Positions 1 to 6,527 of a stretch of DNA of 6,927 bases are shown piece after piece. The position numbers and the translations under genes are program-made. Position 1 is the first letter of the stretch. Each line of letters opens with the position of its first letter. Origin of the DNA: a bacterium (GTDB taxonomy: Bacteria; Pseudomonadota; Alphaproteobacteria; Rhizobiales; Xanthobacteraceae); the NCBI GenBank assembly GCA_029946075.1, contig JAQSDT010000122.1, positions 1 to 6,927 on the forward strand. Direction: 5' to 3'. The notes under the pieces were generated by a model. It did not search any database. It was not told the DNA's origin and worked only from the letters and a program-made list of their open reading frames with translations.

Positions 1-56
1 TTATTCGCGGGCCGATGGGAATCCCTTCGATTCACAAAAAGTGGAAAACGCTCTAA
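1..56. repeat. Possible fragment of a dispersed intergenic repeat, cut by the window edge
   Basis: The stretch ending in GTGGAAAACGCTCTAA resembles the end of an intergenic repeat I recall from Bradyrhizobium-type genomes (reverse strand TTAGAGCGTTTTCCAC). It would continue past the left edge. No open frame in bases 1-70 has a convincing start or a recognisable product. The assignment rests on memory of the family, not on a second copy in this window, so it is tentative. Confidence 0.3.
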
Positions 57-69
57 AGACAATACCAGC

Positions 70-191
70 CTGTCGTCCCTGCGTACGCAGGGACCCATAC
101 ACCGCGGCTTATCGGTGAGACGATGGAGCTAGTTGCCTTCTTACCAATCGATGTCCGTGGCTATGGGTTCCTGCGTTCGCGGGAACGACAG
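70..191. repeat. MITE-like intergenic element with 30-bp terminal inverted repeats
   Basis: The left end (70-99) and the reverse complement of the right end (162-191) match at 26 of 30 positions, both starting CTGTCGT and ending CCCATA. Each end is itself a palindrome: 75-94 is perfect (GTCCCTGCGT followed by its complement), and 167-186 is imperfect, with a T-T centre and one G-T pair. The 62-bp middle (100-161) has no coding potential. It is of a kind I recognise as a dispersed repeat in Bradyrhizobiaceae, probably non-autonomous. It ends 6 bases past the stop codon of the minus-strand SDR, so the transcript of that gene would fold here and could be terminated or protected at its 3' end. 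No U-run follows the stems, so classical intrinsic termination is not shown. Confidence 0.8.
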
Positions 192-197
192 CAGAGT

Positions 198-1073
198 TCA
201 CCCCCTCTTGGCGCGGTCCTTTTCGTTCTGCGCCTTGATCGAGTCGCGCGCGTTGTTCCAGTCGGTATCGGACCAGTCGCGCAGCTGATAGAAATTGCCG
301 CCCATCGCGAGCGCCTGCGCGCCGTCCATCGCGATGGTCTCGCCGGTGATCCAGTCGCAGCCGCCGGAGATCAGGAACACGGCAAGGTTCTGCAACTCCT
401 CCATGGTGCCGACCCGGCCCATCGGGTTCATCGCCTTGGTGCGCGCACCGGCCTCGTCACCGGGCTTGATGCGCTTGCTCATGCCTTCGGTCGGGATTTC
501 GCCCGGCGCGATGGTGTTGAGGCGGATGCCGTGCTTGCCCCATTCGACCGCGAGCGACATCGTCATGGCGTGGATCGCCGATTTGCTCATCGCCGACGGC
601 ACCACATAGGGCGAGCCGTTGCGTACCCAGGTCACCGTGATCGAGACCACGTTGCCGCGCTGCTTGGCCGCGATCCAGCGCCGGCCGACCGCATGCGTGA
701 CGTAGAACGTGCCATGCATGACGATGTTGGCGACGGCATCGAAGCCGCGCGGCGAGAGTTCTTCGGAACGCGAGATGAAGTTGCCGGCGGCATTGTTGAT
801 GAGATCGGTGAGCGGGCCGCTGGTTGTCCAGATCGCCTCGATCATCTCGTCGACCGCCATCGAATTGCGGATATCGACCCCGTGGCTGACCACACGCCCG
901 CCGTGCAAGTCCATCAGTTCGGTTGCAGTCTCATCGCAGACGCTCTTGCGGCGGCCGCAGATATGGACCTCGGCGCCAAGCTGAAGAAAACGCTCGGCCA
1001 TGGCCTTGCCGAGGCCGGTACCGCCTCCGGTCACGAGAATGCGCCGCCCGGCGAGAAGCTGATCGTTGAACAT
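198..1073 (-). CDS. SDR-family oxidoreductase, 2,4-dienoyl-CoA reductase-like
   Basis: This encodes a 291-residue cytosolic NAD(P)-dependent oxidoreductase of the short-chain dehydrogenase family. Seen in the sequence: the Rossmann motif TGGGTGLG at residues 15-22, a basic GRRK after strand 2 (40-43) that favours NADP(H), NNAAGNF at 93-99, VPSAMSK at 158-164 and IAPGEIPTEG at 188-197. The order and spacing match human 2,4-dienoyl-CoA reductase as I recall it: Asn98, Ser160 and Lys164 fall where its Asn148, Ser210 and Lys214 lie. The usual YxxxK tyrosine is Ser160, as in that subfamily, but the position of the reductase's own Tyr199 is Trp149 here. The ATG at 1073 is preferred to an in-frame GTG at 1082, because the GTG overlaps the only Shine-Dalgarno-like sequence and has none of its own. 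The gene is divergent from the crotonase. The SDR family is certain; reduction of dienoyl-CoA is inferred, and another enoyl-CoA or 3-oxoacyl substrate is possible. Confidence 0.9.
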   Translation of the reverse strand: MFNDQLLAGRRILVTGGGTGLGKAMAERFLQLGAEVHICGRRKSVCDETATELMDLHGGRVVSHGVDIRNSMAVDEMIEAIWTTSGPLTDLINNAAGNFISRSEELSPRGFDAVANIVMHGTFYVTHAVGRRWIAAKQRGNVVSITVTWVRNGSPYVVPSAMSKSAIHAMTMSLAVEWGKHGIRLNTIAPGEIPTEGMSKRIKPGDEAGARTKAMNPMGRVGTMEELQNLAVFLISGGCDWITGETIAMDGAQALAMGGNFYQLRDWSDTDWNNARDSIKAQNEKDRAKRG

Positions 1074-1077
1074 CGTT

Positions 1078-1083
1078 TCCACC
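1078..1083 (-). promoter_or_regulatory. Ribosome binding site that decides the SDR start
   Basis: On the minus strand GGTGGA lies 4 bases before the ATG at 1073. It is a moderate Shine-Dalgarno match. It includes the bases of the alternative upstream GTG (1082-1080), which therefore cannot easily serve as the start. Confidence 0.5.
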
Positions 1084-1084
1084 C

Positions 1085-1133
1085 ACGGAATTGTCTGTTA
1101 ATTGGTCGATTGACTAAATCCGGACAATTCCGT
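1085..1133. promoter_or_regulatory. Divergent promoter region with two nested inverted repeats (candidate operator)
   Basis: ACGGAATTGTC (1085-1095) is repeated as its exact reverse complement, GACAATTCCGT (1123-1133), separated by 27 bases. Inside lies a second dyad, TTGGTCGATTGACTAA (1102-1117), in which 12 of 16 bases are symmetric. The centres fall at 1109 and 1109.5, so the two are essentially concentric. The inner dyad overlaps a possible -35 box for the crotonase, TTGACT at 1110-1115; the matching -10 (around TCTGTA, 1134-1139) is poor. A short inner dyad between divergent acyl-CoA genes would suit a TetR- or MarR-type dimer sensing an acyl-CoA, but no regulator gene is in the window. 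The symmetry is seen directly; the operator function is inferred. Confidence 0.5.
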
Positions 1134-1162
1134 TCTGTAAAGCCGCAACTAACAATAACAGC

Positions 1163-1169
1163 GGAGGAG
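1163..1169 (+). promoter_or_regulatory. Strong ribosome binding site of the crotonase gene
   Basis: GGAGGAG ends 7 bases before the ATG at 1177. It is the best Shine-Dalgarno match in the window and fixes the crotonase start. Confidence 0.85.
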
Positions 1170-1176
1170 ATTTCTC

Positions 1177-1992
1177 ATGGAGCAGCGCGTCACAATCTCG
1201 ATTTCGGACGGCGTCGCCGATGTCCGGCTGGTGCGGGCCGATAAGATGAACGCGCTCGATGCCGCGATGTTTGACGCGCTGGTGGCCGCCACCGGGCGGC
1301 TGGCCAACGAAAAGGGCGTTCGAGCGGTAGTATTGTCCGGCGAGGGCCGGGCGTTCTGCGCCGGCCTCGACATGGGCCGTTTCGCGGCGATGAAGGAGAA
1401 TGGCGGCAACGGTGTCATCGGCGGCGCGAAGCGCGATTTGTTGATCCGCACCCACGGCCAGGCGAATTTCCCGCAGCAGGCGGTCTGGGGCTGGCGGCAA
1501 TTGCCGGTGCCGGTGATCGCGGCGATCCAGGGTGTGGCGTTCGGCGGCGGTTTCCAGCTCGCGCTCGGCGCCGACATGCGCTTCCTCACCCCGGACGCGC
1601 GGATGTCGATCATGGAAATCAAATGGGGCCTGGTTCCGGATATGGCGGGCACGCCGATCCTCGCCAGCCTGGTCCGCGACGATATTTTGCGCGATCTGAC
1701 CTACACCGGACGCATCTTCTCGGCGCAGGAAGCCATGAGCTACGGCCTCGCAACGCGGATCTGCGACGATCCGCGCGCCGCGGCGCTCGAGGTTGCCCGC
1801 GAGATTGCCGGCAAGAGCCCGGATGCGATCCGCGCCGCCAAGCGCATGCTCAACAATTTGTCCGTCGATCCCGGCCCGGCGCTGCTGGCGGAGTCCGTCG
1901 AACAGCAGAAATTGCTGGGCAGTCCGAACCAGACCGAAGCCGTGCGGGCAAATATGGAAAAGCGCGCACCGAAGTTTGCGGAGGCGGGCTAG
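1177..1992 (+). CDS. Crotonase-family enoyl-CoA hydratase/isomerase, isomerase-like active site
   Basis: This 271-residue protein has the length of a single-domain crotonase acting on acyl-CoA thioesters in the cytosol. Oxyanion-hole segments are GRAFCAGLDM (57-66) and GVAFGGGFQLALGAD (119-133). Aligning GGG-F-Q with the GGGCE of rat enoyl-CoA hydratase puts Gln127 at the position of catalytic Glu144 and Glu147 at that of Glu164. Asp155, in GLVPDMAGT (151-159), sits 8 residues after Glu147, where dienoyl-CoA isomerase has its third acidic residue. Classical hydratases need both glutamates, so a double-bond isomerase is more likely than a hydratase. The C-terminal helical part (about 190-271) is normal, with no fusion or truncation. 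The gene is divergent from the SDR and lies 117 bp before the acyl-CoA synthetase on the same strand, probably in one operon. Family assignment is secure; the exact reaction is open. Confidence 0.92.
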   Translation: MEQRVTISISDGVADVRLVRADKMNALDAAMFDALVAATGRLANEKGVRAVVLSGEGRAFCAGLDMGRFAAMKENGGNGVIGGAKRDLLIRTHGQANFPQQAVWGWRQLPVPVIAAIQGVAFGGGFQLALGADMRFLTPDARMSIMEIKWGLVPDMAGTPILASLVRDDILRDLTYTGRIFSAQEAMSYGLATRICDDPRAAALEVAREIAGKSPDAIRAAKRMLNNLSVDPGPALLAESVEQQKLLGSPNQTEAVRANMEKRAPKFAEAG

Positions 1993-2000
1993 GTCTCGCC

Positions 2001-2080
2001 GTCATTCCGGGATGGTCCGAAGGACCAGACCCGGAATCTCGAGATTCCGGGCTCGATGCTGCGCATCGCCCCGGAATGAC
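2001..2080. repeat. Cloverleaf-like palindromic intergenic repeat
   Basis: An 11-bp perfect closing stem (2001-2011 with 2070-2080, GTCATTCCGGG) encloses three further self-complementary arms. The first, 2014-2026, is GGTCC-gaa-GGACC. The second, 2030-2051, is a perfect 22-base palindrome built on CCCGGAATCTC. The third, 2054-2068, is CGATGC-tgc-GCATCG. The whole can fold as a four-way junction. I recognise it as a dispersed repeat common in Bradyrhizobium-type genomes. It begins 8 bases after the crotonase stop and ends 29 bases before the synthetase start, so it would be transcribed within the operon, where it may set the ratio of the two products. No T-run follows, so simple intrinsic termination is unlikely. 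Confidence 0.85.
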
Positions 2081-2109
2081 AGATACCCGGCAGCAGATCG
2101 GAAGCGACA

Positions 2110-3651
2110 ATGTCTTCATCACCCTTCCTCGGCATCATCAGCGGTCAGCGCCGTCGCGGCCATGACGAGGTCACCGAGCGCGCCGAACGGATCGCCAGCG
2201 GGTTGCAGCAGCTCGGCGTCAAGCAGGGTGACAGCGTCGCCATGCTGATGCGCAATGACATCGCCTTCATCGAGGCGGCCTATGCCGCGATGCGGCTCGG
2301 CGCCTATGGAGTGCCGGTCAACTGGCACTTCAAGCCGGAAGAGATCAACTACGTGCTGAAGGATTCCGGCACCTCGGTGCTGATCGCGCATGCCGACATG
2401 CTGCATCAGTTGCGGGATGCGATCCCGTCTGATGTCACCGCGCTCAGCGTGCCGACGCCGCCGGAAATTCTCTCCAACTACAAGATCGATCCGGAACATC
2501 TCGCGACACCCGATTTCGCGATCAACTTCGAATCCTGGCTCAAGGAATTCCCGCGCTATGACGGGCCGGCGGTGCCGCAGCCGCAGAACATGATCTACAC
2601 CTCGGGCACGACCGGGCACCCCAAGGGCGTGCGCCGGTCCGCGCCGACGCGGGATCAGACCGCCAATGCCGAGCGTATGCGCGCGATGATCTACGGCCTG
2701 AAGCCTGGTGCCCGCGCGCTGCTGCCGGGGCCGCTGTATCACTCCGCGCCGAACTCGTTCGGTCTGCGCGCCGGTCGTCTCGGCGGGGCGCTGGTGATCC
2801 TGCCGCGCTTCGAGCCCGAGGAATTCCTCAAGATCGTCGCGACCGAGAAGATCGATACCATCTTCATGGTGCCGACCATGTTCATCCGGCTGATGAAGCT
2901 GCCCGAGGAGATCCGCAGGAAGTACGACATGTCCTCGCTGCGGCATGTCATTCATGCCGCCGCGCCGTGTCCTGCCGACGTCAAGCGCGCGATGATCGAA
3001 TGGTGGGGCCCGGTGATCTATGAATTCTACGGCTCGACCGAGTCGGGCGCGGTGACCTTTGCGACTTCCGAAGACGCGCTGATGAAACCCGGCACCGTCG
3101 GCAAGATCGCGCCCGGCGCGGAACTGCGATTCATCGGGGATGACGGCAAGGAGCTGCCGCAGGGCGAGATCGGCGAGATTTATTCGCGGATCGCAGGCAA
3201 TCCGGATTTCAGTTATCACAACAAGCCGGAGAAGCGCGCCGAGATCGATCGCCAGGGATTCATTACCTCGGGCGACGTCGGCTATATCGATGCGGACGGC
3301 TACGTCTTCATCTGCGACCGCAAGCGCGACATGGTGATTTCCGGCGGCGTCAACATCTACCCGGCCGAGATCGAGGCCGCGCTGCACGCGATCCCCGGTG
3401 TGCACGATTGTGCGGTGTTCGGCATTCCCGACACCGAGTTCGGCGAGGCGCTGATGGCGGTGGTGGAGCCGCAGCCTGGCGTGACGCTCGATATCCCCTC
3501 GGTGCGTGCGCAGCTCAAGGTCTCGCTGGCCGACTACAAGGTGCCCAAGCACATCGAAATCCAGTCGGGCCTGCCGCGTGAGGATTCCGGAAAAATCTTC
3601 AAGCGGCGTCTGCGCGATCCCTATTGGGAGCGGGCGGGGCGGAGGATTTAG
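2110..3651 (+). CDS. AMP-forming acyl-CoA synthetase (FadD-like ligase)
   Basis: This 513-residue member of the ANL (adenylate-forming) superfamily would join a carboxylic acid to CoA in two steps, through an acyl-adenylate. Motifs in order: the P-loop-like YTSGTTGHPKG at 163-173, YGSTESGA at 307-314, TSGDVGYIDADG at 386-397 with the ATP-ribose Asp389, the hinge DRKRDM at 403-408 followed by SGGVNIYPAEIE (411-422), and the C-terminal catalytic Lys495 in SGKIFKRRL. The domain is complete, and slightly shorter than many FadD proteins because the N-terminus is compact. GGAAG at 2100-2104, 5 bases before the ATG, is a fair ribosome binding site. It follows the crotonase on the same strand, separated by the cloverleaf repeat. 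A medium- or long-chain fatty acid is the likely substrate given the neighbours, but an aromatic or branched acid cannot be excluded. Confidence 0.93.
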   Translation: MSSSPFLGIISGQRRRGHDEVTERAERIASGLQQLGVKQGDSVAMLMRNDIAFIEAAYAAMRLGAYGVPVNWHFKPEEINYVLKDSGTSVLIAHADMLHQLRDAIPSDVTALSVPTPPEILSNYKIDPEHLATPDFAINFESWLKEFPRYDGPAVPQPQNMIYTSGTTGHPKGVRRSAPTRDQTANAERMRAMIYGLKPGARALLPGPLYHSAPNSFGLRAGRLGGALVILPRFEPEEFLKIVATEKIDTIFMVPTMFIRLMKLPEEIRRKYDMSSLRHVIHAAAPCPADVKRAMIEWWGPVIYEFYGSTESGAVTFATSEDALMKPGTVGKIAPGAELRFIGDDGKELPQGEIGEIYSRIAGNPDFSYHNKPEKRAEIDRQGFITSGDVGYIDADGYVFICDRKRDMVISGGVNIYPAEIEAALHAIPGVHDCAVFGIPDTEFGEALMAVVEPQPGVTLDIPSVRAQLKVSLADYKVPKHIEIQSGLPREDSGKIFKRRLRDPYWERAGRRI

Positions 3652-3765
3652 CGGCGGATATCCGGGATGGGGCGGATTTTGCGCCGGTCCATCTTTATCT
3701 TGCACTGCGGCAAAAAACTTGCACACTCCTGACCTTGCCGGGCAAGCCCTCTGGAGTAGCCAGCC
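3652..3765 (+). promoter_or_regulatory. ppc: Spacer upstream of ppc with weak promoter-like signals
   Basis: No gene fits here, and no strong terminator for the synthetase is visible. A stretch at 3668-3683 (TGGGGCGGATTTTGCG) has GG and GC ten bases apart and matches 9 of the 12 fixed positions of the sigma-54 consensus TGGCACG-N4-TTGCW. CTTGCAC occurs twice, at 3699-3705 and 3718-3724, and TTGCAC could be a sigma-70 -35 box, but no good -10 follows. A 13-base dyad, CTTGCCGGGCAAG (3734-3746), lies before the ribosome binding site GGAG (3753-3756), which is 9 bases from the ATG. ppc may have its own promoter or be read through from the synthetase. Confidence 0.35.
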
Positions 3766-6525
3766 ATGTCGCCCCAGACCATGCCTTCCGATCCCGAAGT
3801 CCGGACCAACCGCGTCGAAGACGCGGAGGATGCTCGGCTGCGGAACGACATCAGGCTGCTCGGGCGCATCCTCGGCGACACCGTCCGCGATCAGGAAGGC
3901 GCCGACGTGTTCGACCTGGTCGAACGCATCCGCCAGACCTCGATCCGCTTCCACCGCGACGACGACAAGCCGGCGCGGCGCGAACTGGAACTGATCCTGG
4001 ACAGCATGTCGATCAGCCAGACCGTGCGGATCGTTCGCGCCTTCAGCTATTTCTCGCATCTGGCCAACATTGCCGAGGATCAGAACAATATCCGGCAGAT
4101 GCGTGCGCGCACCGGGCCCGGTGGGGCGCCGCGGACGAGCATGCTGGCGCAGACCCTGGCCCACGCGCGGGCGGCCGGAATCAGCGCGGCCGATCTGCGC
4201 AAATTCTTCGAAAGCGCGCAGGTCAGCCCGGTTCTGACAGCGCATCCGACCGAAGTCCGCCGCAAGAGCACGATCGACCGCGAGATGGAGATCGCGGCGC
4301 TGCTCGACCGCAGCGAGCGCGTGCAACTGACGCCGGAGGAGGCTGAGATCAGCGACGAGCAGCTTCGCCGTGCCGTGCTGACGTTGTGGAAGACCAACCT
4401 GTTGCGCCGGACCAAGCTCACCGTGCTCGACGAGGTCGCCAACGGCCTCTCGTTCTACGACTACACGTTCCTGCGCGAGGTGCCGCGGCTGCATTGCGCG
4501 CTGGAAGACCGGCTGAACGAGGGTGACAGTTCCCGCGGCGAGCTTGCTTCCTTCCTCAAGATGGGAAGCTGGATCGGCGGCGACCGCGACGGCAACCCGT
4601 TCGTGACCGCCGACGTCGTGCGCGGGACGTTGCGACTGCAGTCGAGCCGTGTGCTGCGCTTCTATCTGGAAGAACTGCATCTGCTCGGCGCCGAACTGTC
4701 GATGGCGGCGCACCTGGCCGACGTCTCCAAGGATTTGCGTCAGTTGGCGGAGCGCTCGCCCGACAAATCGCCGCATCGCAGCGGTGAACCCTATCGGCTC
4801 GCGGTGTCCGGCATCTTTGCGCGGCTGACCGCGACCGCGGCGAAGCTGGACGTCGAAACCACGCGGCCGGCGGTCGGTGAAGCCGCGCCCTACGCCGACG
4901 TGGCGGAATTCAAGGCCGACCTCGACATCCTCTATCGCTCGCTGATCTCGAACAATTCCGGGGTGATCGCGCGCGGCCGGTTGCGCCTGCTGCGGCGCGC
5001 GGTGGATTGCTTCGGCTTCCACCTTGCGAGTCTCGACATCCGGCAAAATTCCGCGGTGCACGAGCGAACCGTCGCGGAACTGATCGATGCGACGATGCCG
5101 GGCATGTCGTATCTGGCGCTGAGCGAGGAGGCGCGGGTCGCCTTGCTGGTCAAGGAGCTCGGCAACGCGCGTCCGTTGACGTCGTCCTTTGTGAAGTATA
5201 GCGAGGAAACCATCGGCGAGCTCGCGCTGTTCCATGCGGCGGCCGAGGCGCATGCCCGCTATGGGTCAGCCGCGATTCCCCAATGCATCATCTCGATGTG
5301 CAAGGGCATGTCCGACATGCTGGAGGTGGCGCTGCTGCTGAAGGAAGCCGGCCTCGTTCATCCCTCCGGCCGCTGTGCGATCAACATCGTGCCGCTGTTC
5401 GAGACGATCGAGGATCTGCAGGCTTCCAGCGGCATCATGGACCGCATGCTGTCGTTGCACGACTACCGCAAGCTGGTCGACAGCCGCGGATCGGTTCAGG
5501 AAGTGATGCTGGGTTACTCCGACAGCAACAAGGACGGCGGCTTCGTCACCTCGGGCTGGGAACTCTACAAGGCCGAAATCGATCTCATCAAGGTGTTCGA
5601 GCGGCACCACATCCGCCTGCGGCTGTTCCACGGCCGCGGCGGCTCGGTCGGCCGTGGCGGCGGGCCGAGCTACGACGCGATCATCGCGCAGCCGGGCGGG
5701 GCGGTGAACGGCCAGATCCTCTCCAGCAAATATTCCAACGCCGAAGTCGGCCGCAACAATCTGGAGATTCTCACGGCGGCAACGCTGGAGGCGAGCCTGC
5801 TGCAGCCGAAGCAGAGCGCGCCGCGCGCCGAATACCTCAAGGCGATGGAAGAATTGTCGGCGCTGGCGTTCAGGGCTTATCGCGGGCTGGTCTACGAGAC
5901 CGAGGGCTTTGCCGACTATTTCTGGGGCTCCACCGTTATCAACGAGATCGCCACGCTCAACATCGGCAGCCGACCGGCCTCGCGCAAGAAAACCCGCGAG
6001 ATCGAGGATCTCCGTGCCATCCCCTGGGTGTTCAGCTGGGCGCAATGCCGCCTGATGCTGCCGGGCTGGTACGGCTTTGCCAGTGCGGTGGAGACCTGGG
6101 TGGCCGAACACCCGGAGCAGGGCATGCCGTTTCTGCAGGAACTCTATCGGGAGTGGCCGTTCTTCCGGATGCTGCTGTCGAACATGGACATGGTGCTCGC
6201 CAAGAGTTCGATCGCGATCGCCTCACGCTATGCCGAACTGGTGCCCGACGTCGCCTTGCGCGAGAAGATTTTCGGGCGCATCCGCGAGGAATGGCACGGC
6301 TGTATCGATCTGCTGATGAAGATCATGCAGCAGGAGCGGCTGCTGCAGAGCAACCCGCTGCTGGAGCGCTCGATCCGCAACCGCTTCCCTTATCTCGATC
6401 CGCTCAACCATGTGCAGGTCGAATTGCTGAAGGAGCACCGCGCGCAGAATCCCGATGAGCAGGTGCTGCGCGGGATTCAGATCACGATCAATGGTGTGTC
6501 AGCGGGCTTGCGGAATAGCGGGTAG
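3766..6525 (+). CDS. ppc: Phosphoenolpyruvate carboxylase
   Basis: This 919-residue enzyme makes oxaloacetate and phosphate from PEP and bicarbonate, refilling the TCA cycle. All signature segments of the bacterial family are present: LTAHPTE at 157-163 with catalytic His160; GGDRDGNP at 271-278; PLFET with Glu546 and GYSDSNKD with Asp586, the Mg/Mn ligands; Lys589; and FHGRGGSVGRGGGP at 621-634 with His622 and Arg624. By alignment with the E. coli enzyme (recalled), the aspartate-inhibition residues are also kept: Arg630, Lys813, Arg873 and Asn917 in the C-terminal RNSG. Feedback inhibition by aspartate is therefore expected. It is somewhat longer than the E. coli protein (883), about 22 residues of this before the catalytic histidine. 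The ATG at 3766 has GGAG 9 bases upstream; an ATG at 3781 is a possible alternative. It ends 2 bases before a long hairpin repeat. Complete, with no frameshift. Confidence 0.98.
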   Translation: MSPQTMPSDPEVRTNRVEDAEDARLRNDIRLLGRILGDTVRDQEGADVFDLVERIRQTSIRFHRDDDKPARRELELILDSMSISQTVRIVRAFSYFSHLANIAEDQNNIRQMRARTGPGGAPRTSMLAQTLAHARAAGISAADLRKFFESAQVSPVLTAHPTEVRRKSTIDREMEIAALLDRSERVQLTPEEAEISDEQLRRAVLTLWKTNLLRRTKLTVLDEVANGLSFYDYTFLREVPRLHCALEDRLNEGDSSRGELASFLKMGSWIGGDRDGNPFVTADVVRGTLRLQSSRVLRFYLEELHLLGAELSMAAHLADVSKDLRQLAERSPDKSPHRSGEPYRLAVSGIFARLTATAAKLDVETTRPAVGEAAPYADVAEFKADLDILYRSLISNNSGVIARGRLRLLRRAVDCFGFHLASLDIRQNSAVHERTVAELIDATMPGMSYLALSEEARVALLVKELGNARPLTSSFVKYSEETIGELALFHAAAEAHARYGSAAIPQCIISMCKGMSDMLEVALLLKEAGLVHPSGRCAINIVPLFETIEDLQASSGIMDRMLSLHDYRKLVDSRGSVQEVMLGYSDSNKDGGFVTSGWELYKAEIDLIKVFERHHIRLRLFHGRGGSVGRGGGPSYDAIIAQPGGAVNGQILSSKYSNAEVGRNNLEILTAATLEASLLQPKQSAPRAEYLKAMEELSALAFRAYRGLVYETEGFADYFWGSTVINEIATLNIGSRPASRKKTREIEDLRAIPWVFSWAQCRLMLPGWYGFASAVETWVAEHPEQGMPFLQELYREWPFFRMLLSNMDMVLAKSSIAIASRYAELVPDVALREKIFGRIREEWHGCIDLLMKIMQQERLLQSNPLLERSIRNRFPYLDPLNHVQVELLKEHRAQNPDEQVLRGIQITINGVSAGLRNSG

Positions 6526-6527
6526 TT

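Noticed and set aside
1..56. Short open frames at the left edge as the tail of an upstream gene
   Set aside because: All three plus-strand frames and the minus-strand frame ending at TTA (1-3) give short peptides without recognisable character, better explained by a repeat fragment.
1074..1082. GTG at 1082 as the start of the SDR, adding three residues
   Set aside because: It overlaps the only Shine-Dalgarno-like sequence and has none upstream; the ATG at 1073 places a standard N-terminus before the Rossmann motif.
1085..1133. A lac-operator-like site, because the arms read GGAATTGTC and GACAATTCC
   Set aside because: The lac operator halves are only a few bases apart, whereas these arms are 27 bases apart, and no LacI-family gene or sugar gene is nearby.
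123..1244. A 373-codon plus-strand frame over the SDR gene
   Set aside because: It is opposite a well-supported SDR, crosses the divergent promoter and enters the crotonase, and its Arg/His/Asp-rich product has no recognisable domain.
2001..2080. A tRNA gene, suggested by the cloverleaf shape
   Set aside because: The arms do not have tRNA dimensions, there is no T-loop GTTCGAATC-type sequence or anticodon-arm layout, and the arms are perfect DNA palindromes typical of a dispersed repeat.
2119..5253. A 1044-codon open frame on the minus strand across the synthetase and ppc
   Set aside because: It lies antisense to two genes with intact family motifs, its product is rich in Arg, His, Asp and Gln without any recognisable domain, and it bridges the repeat-free spacer at 3652-3765 only by lacking stops. 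Long antisense frames are expected in GC-rich coding DNA.
5283..6458. A 391-codon plus-strand frame within ppc
   Set aside because: It is a frame-shifted reading of the PEP carboxylase gene, whose own frame is uninterrupted and contains all catalytic motifs.
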